A program made the position numbers and the translations under genes. A stretch of 14,916 bases of DNA from an uncultured Actinomyces sp. Lineage in GTDB: Bacteria > Actinomycetota > Actinomycetes > Actinomycetales > Actinomycetaceae. The stretch lies in NCBI GenBank assembly GCA_937926415.1, contig CALBAF010000497.1, forward strand, positions 1 to 14,916. The letters are read 5' to 3'. Positions 13,658 through 14,916 of this stretch are shown here, piece by piece. Within the stretch, counting starts at the first letter, position 1. Every line of letters begins with the position of its first letter. Below the pieces are notes generated by a model. The model worked only from the letters and a program-made list of their open reading frames with translations. It was not told the origin of the DNA and did no database searches.

Positions 13658-13842
13658 TCGCCCACCTCCAGATCGAAGGCGCATTCCATGTTGAAAACGG
13701 TGCGCTCTATATCGCGATATGCGACGGACAGGTCATAGCCGACAACCTCAAATGCGGCGGGGGTCAGTTGGTCAATGATTCGGTCTAACTCATCCCTTAG
13801 ATTGCGCAGGGCGTTCACGGTCTGATTTTCCGCTGTGCTCAT
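13654..13842 (-). CDS. Small hypothetical early protein
   Basis: 62-residue acidic protein of unknown function. A helix (ALRNLRDELDRIIDQL, residues 11-26) is followed by a mixed segment (FEVVGYDLSVAYRDIERTVFNMECAFDLEVG). The ATG at 13842 has AAGGGA 10 nt upstream and comes 2 nt after the Cro-like gene's stop. The 77 codons upstream in this frame are shadow of the Cro-like gene. It is the second gene of the leftward operon, a position that in other phages can hold an excise or anti-repressor, but no such motif is visible. Confidence 0.6.
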   Translation of the reverse strand: MSTAENQTVNALRNLRDELDRIIDQLTPAAFEVVGYDLSVAYRDIERTVFNMECAFDLEVGE

Positions 13843-13844
13843 GA

Positions 13845-14066
13845 TTAGGCGTCCCTTTCGAGCGTCGATGTGGTGAGGCTGATCGGCACGCCAGCGTCGG
13901 CGAGTCGATCCAGGTCGGCGAGGGTCCAACCGACGGCCCCACGAATGCGCTTTGAGATGCTTGTCTGTCGGATGCCACAAGCCTTGCCGAGCGCGGTTTG
14001 AGACAGGCCAGCCGCGCGCATGTAGCGCGTTACTTCCTGAGTGACCATGTCGTTGAAACTCTCCAT
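13845..14066 (-). CDS. Cro-like helix-turn-helix regulator
   Basis: 73-residue XRE-type DNA-binding protein, first gene of the leftward (lytic) operon and divergent from the repressor. The helix-turn-helix is at about residues 20-45: LSQTALGKACGIRQTSISKRIRG, with the recognition helix around RQTSISKR. Its HTH closely parallels that of the plus-strand repressor (ISQPSVNKRWTG), which suggests that both read the same operators, as Cro and CI do. The ATG at 14066 lies 7 nt after a -10-like TAGAAC, so the message may be leaderless. A second ATG (14048) has GGAGAG about 10 nt upstream and is an alternative start, giving 67 residues. Confidence 0.8.
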   Translation of the reverse strand: MESFNDMVTQEVTRYMRAAGLSQTALGKACGIRQTSISKRIRGAVGWTLADLDRLADAGVPISLTTSTLERDA

Positions 14067-14073
14067 AGTTCAC

Positions 14074-14102
14074 GTTCTAATCTTTTTCGGAATAGAAAGC
14101 AA
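14074..14102 (-). promoter_or_regulatory. Leftward early promoter, probably leaderless
   Basis: On the minus strand TTGCTT (14102-14097) and TAGAAC (14079-14074) form -35 and -10 elements with a 17-bp spacer. The last base of the -10 is 7 nt before the ATG at 14066, so transcription should start at or next to the start codon. A weak inverted repeat TTCTA/TAGAA (14075-14079, 14093-14097) overlaps it. This is the only promoter I can see for the whole 14-kb leftward operon. Confidence 0.55.
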
Positions 14103-14134
14103 ACTAGAGGAATGCTTGAATTGCGTCCAGGCGG

Positions 14135-14163
14135 TTACAGATTATGCCCATCTGGACTAGGAT
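14135..14163 (+). promoter_or_regulatory. Repressor promoter, probably leaderless
   Basis: TTACAG (14135-14140) and TAGGAT (14158-14163) are spaced by exactly 17 bp. The repressor ATG begins at 14170, 7 nt after the -10, with no Shine-Dalgarno in between (GGGCGT). Transcription is predicted to start at the A of the ATG, as for the lambda cI maintenance transcript. It probably also drives the integrase. Confidence 0.6.
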
Positions 14164-14170
14164 GGGCGTA
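14143..14170. promoter_or_regulatory. Candidate operator, inverted repeat over the repressor -10
   Basis: Perfect 7-bp arms GCCCATC (14146-14152) and GATGGGC (14161-14167) flank an 8-nt spacer. One mismatch outward, TA (14143-14144) and TA (14169-14170) match again. The right arm covers the end of the -10 and the start of the repressor gene, so a bound protein would block this promoter. The size suits an HTH dimer. Likely users are the Cro-like protein and/or the repressor itself (inference). Confidence 0.6.
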
Positions 14171-14532
14171 TGGCTATTCAGATCATGCCGACAGCGGCAG
14201 ACCAGGTGACAACACGCGACGTTGTCGCGGCGAACGTGCGCGCCGAGGCAGCGCGCGCGGGCTTTAATCAGGTGCGACTAGGGCAGATGCTTGGTATTTC
14301 CCAGCCTTCGGTCAATAAACGATGGACCGGAAAGCGCCCCTGGCAGCTTGAAGAATTGGACAGCCTAGCCACGGCGCTAGGCGTCTCTGTGGTCGATCTG
14401 GTAACTCCGACCGGTCGGGAAACGCGCCTCCGACAGGACTCGAACCTGCAACCTCGGGATTTGCTCACATTTCACATAGTGGACACTTTGGAGGCATCGT
14501 TATCGCACGTCGGATCGGGCGCGGCGGCGTAG
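14170..14532 (+). CDS. Immunity repressor with attP core in its 3' coding region
   Basis: 120-residue regulator, divergent from the Cro-like gene and just upstream of the integrase. The helix-turn-helix lies at about residues 33-55 (NQVRLGQMLGISQPSVNKRW), followed by WQLEELDSLATALGVSVVDL. Residues 86-97 (RLRQDSNLQPRD) are an antisense translation of a tRNA 3' half, so the attachment core is part of the coding sequence. After it come 23 residues ending in GSGAAA, a small nonpolar C-terminus like ClpXP degradation tags. On integration, the reading frame beyond the core would be replaced by host sequence, leaving a protein of about 97 residues plus a few. This matches the integration-dependent repressors of mycobacteriophages BPs, Brujita and Charlie. 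Repressor identity is strong; regulated stability is inferred. Confidence 0.82.
   Translation: MAIQIMPTAADQVTTRDVVAANVRAEAARAGFNQVRLGQMLGISQPSVNKRWTGKRPWQLEELDSLATALGVSVVDLVTPTGRETRLRQDSNLQPRDLLTFHIVDTLEASLSHVGSGAAA
14425..14461 (-). other. attP core, 3' half of a tRNA gene
   Basis: Read on the minus strand this is a tRNA 3' half: anticodon-stem strand TCCCG (14459-14455), variable AGGTT (14454-14450), T arm GCAGG-TTCGAGT-CCTGT (14449-14433), acceptor strand CGGAGGC (14432-14426), then G. No 5' half or GCCTCCG acceptor partner lies upstream (right), so it is not a tRNA gene. Next to an integrase gene this is the classic attP core of a phage that integrates in a tRNA 3' end. The tRNA species cannot be fixed from this half. 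Confidence 0.82.
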
Positions 14533-14570
14533 CGCGCGCGGTATTGGGCGAATCGGGTGAGTATGTGAAC

Positions 14571-14916
14571 ATGGTTATACGCAAAGCATTAGTGCCGGGC
14601 GGTTGGGACGCGCCACTTGGAGATTACCGGTTGCACCTGCTTGGATCGGGCCGCTCGGTCGCAACAACGCGGTTGCGGATCGACTGGCTGCGACGGTTTG
14701 CCCGCGCTGTTGATCGCGGCCCGTGGGATGTAGAGACAGGCGACGTGATCGAATGGTCCGCTTCGCACGTTTGGGCGCGAGACACGCGCCGTAGCGCTCT
14801 CCAGTCCGTCGCCGGGTTCTACACCTGGGCAAGCGAGCGCCACGCGGTTGGCGTCGATCCAAGCCGCGTCCCTACGGTGCGCGCGTCTGCGCCCGCGCCG
14901 AGGCCAGCCGACGCCG
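14571..14916 (+). CDS. int: Tyrosine integrase, N-terminal part, cut at right edge
   Basis: 115 codons of a site-specific recombinase; the catalytic domain lies beyond the window. The visible part is a SAM-like core-binding domain: LGDYRLHLLGSGRSVATTRLRIDW (residues 16-39) with the helix RRFARAVDRGPWDV, then VIEWSASHVWARDTRRSALQSVAGFYTWA (59-87), VDPSRVP, and a Pro/Ala linker. This pattern (GPWDV, WARDTRRS, FYTWA) is typical of actinophage integrases. The ATG at 14571 is 38 nt after the repressor stop with GGTGAG about 9 nt upstream; a GTG at 14565 is an alternative. It would recombine the attP core immediately upstream with a host tRNA gene. Expression probably comes from the repressor promoter. 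Confidence 0.88.
   Translation, partial: MVIRKALVPGGWDAPLGDYRLHLLGSGRSVATTRLRIDWLRRFARAVDRGPWDVETGDVIEWSASHVWARDTRRSALQSVAGFYTWASERHAVGVDPSRVPTVRASAPAPRPADA

Noticed and set aside
14074..14097. TTCTA/TAGAA repeat as a firm second operator
   Set aside because: Arms are only 5 bp with a 13-nt spacer; this can occur by chance in an AT-richer control region.
14425..14461. A tRNA gene on the minus strand
   Set aside because: Only the 3' half can be folded; the sequence to the right has no D arm or matching 5' acceptor strand.
14575..14862. 95- and 84-codon minus-strand frames opposite the integrase
   Set aside because: Antisense of the integrase core-binding domain, which has recognisable motifs and its own start.
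1..14916. CRISPR array, insertion sequence or defence island
   Set aside because: No regularly spaced repeats, no transposase-like protein, and every gene block fits phage structure, packaging, control or lysis.

Overview
This window reads as most of a small temperate siphovirus genome from a high-GC Gram-positive (actinobacterial) host. The evidence is a very high GC3, GTG and TTG starts, head and tail genes in the style of actinophages, and a tyrosine integrase. I cannot name the host genus. Almost everything is on the minus strand, in one chain of overlapping or near-touching genes (ATGA stop/start overlaps are common). Only two genes, at the right end, run on the plus strand.

From right to left. 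14571-14916 (+): N-terminal part of a tyrosine integrase, cut by the window edge. 14170-14532 (+): a small helix-turn-helix repressor. Its 3' part carries an antisense copy of the 3' half of a tRNA (14425-14461), the expected form of an attP core. 14067-14169: divergent control region with two promoters that both seem to start transcripts at the start codon, and a 7-bp inverted repeat over the repressor's own -10. 14066-12051 (-): a Cro-like regulator, four small proteins (one with two membrane segments), and a winged-helix replication-type protein with a zinc-ribbon C-terminal module. 12070-11517: a small poly-proline protein and an HNH endonuclease. 11516-11418: the only sizeable non-coding gap in the long operon, a candidate cos or pac site. 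11417-8329: small and large terminase, a small Cys/His protein, and the portal. 8336-6744: an in-frame prohead protease and major capsid fusion with its own internal ribosome binding site. 6741-5164: head-tail connector, tail terminator, major tail protein, HK97 gp10-like protein. 5152-4758: tail assembly chaperones G and T. 4754-2475: tape measure. 2471-511: minor tail/hub protein and a lectin-like tail tip protein. 489-1: endolysin of the amidase_2 family, running off the left edge, with an apparent frameshift after the catalytic domain.

The most interesting part is the right end. The gene order (Cro-like gene, divergent repressor with attP inside its coding sequence, then integrase) and the repressor's small nonpolar C-terminus (ending Ala-Ala-Ala) match the integration-dependent immunity switches known from mycobacteriophages such as BPs, Brujita and Charlie. 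In those, integration swaps the repressor's C-terminal degradation tag for host sequence and so stabilises it. Because attP is uninterrupted here, the window represents the unintegrated phage form. With structure, packaging, lysis and a simple replication module all inside 15 kb, the complete genome is probably only slightly larger than this window. No tRNA gene, CRISPR array or insertion sequence was found.
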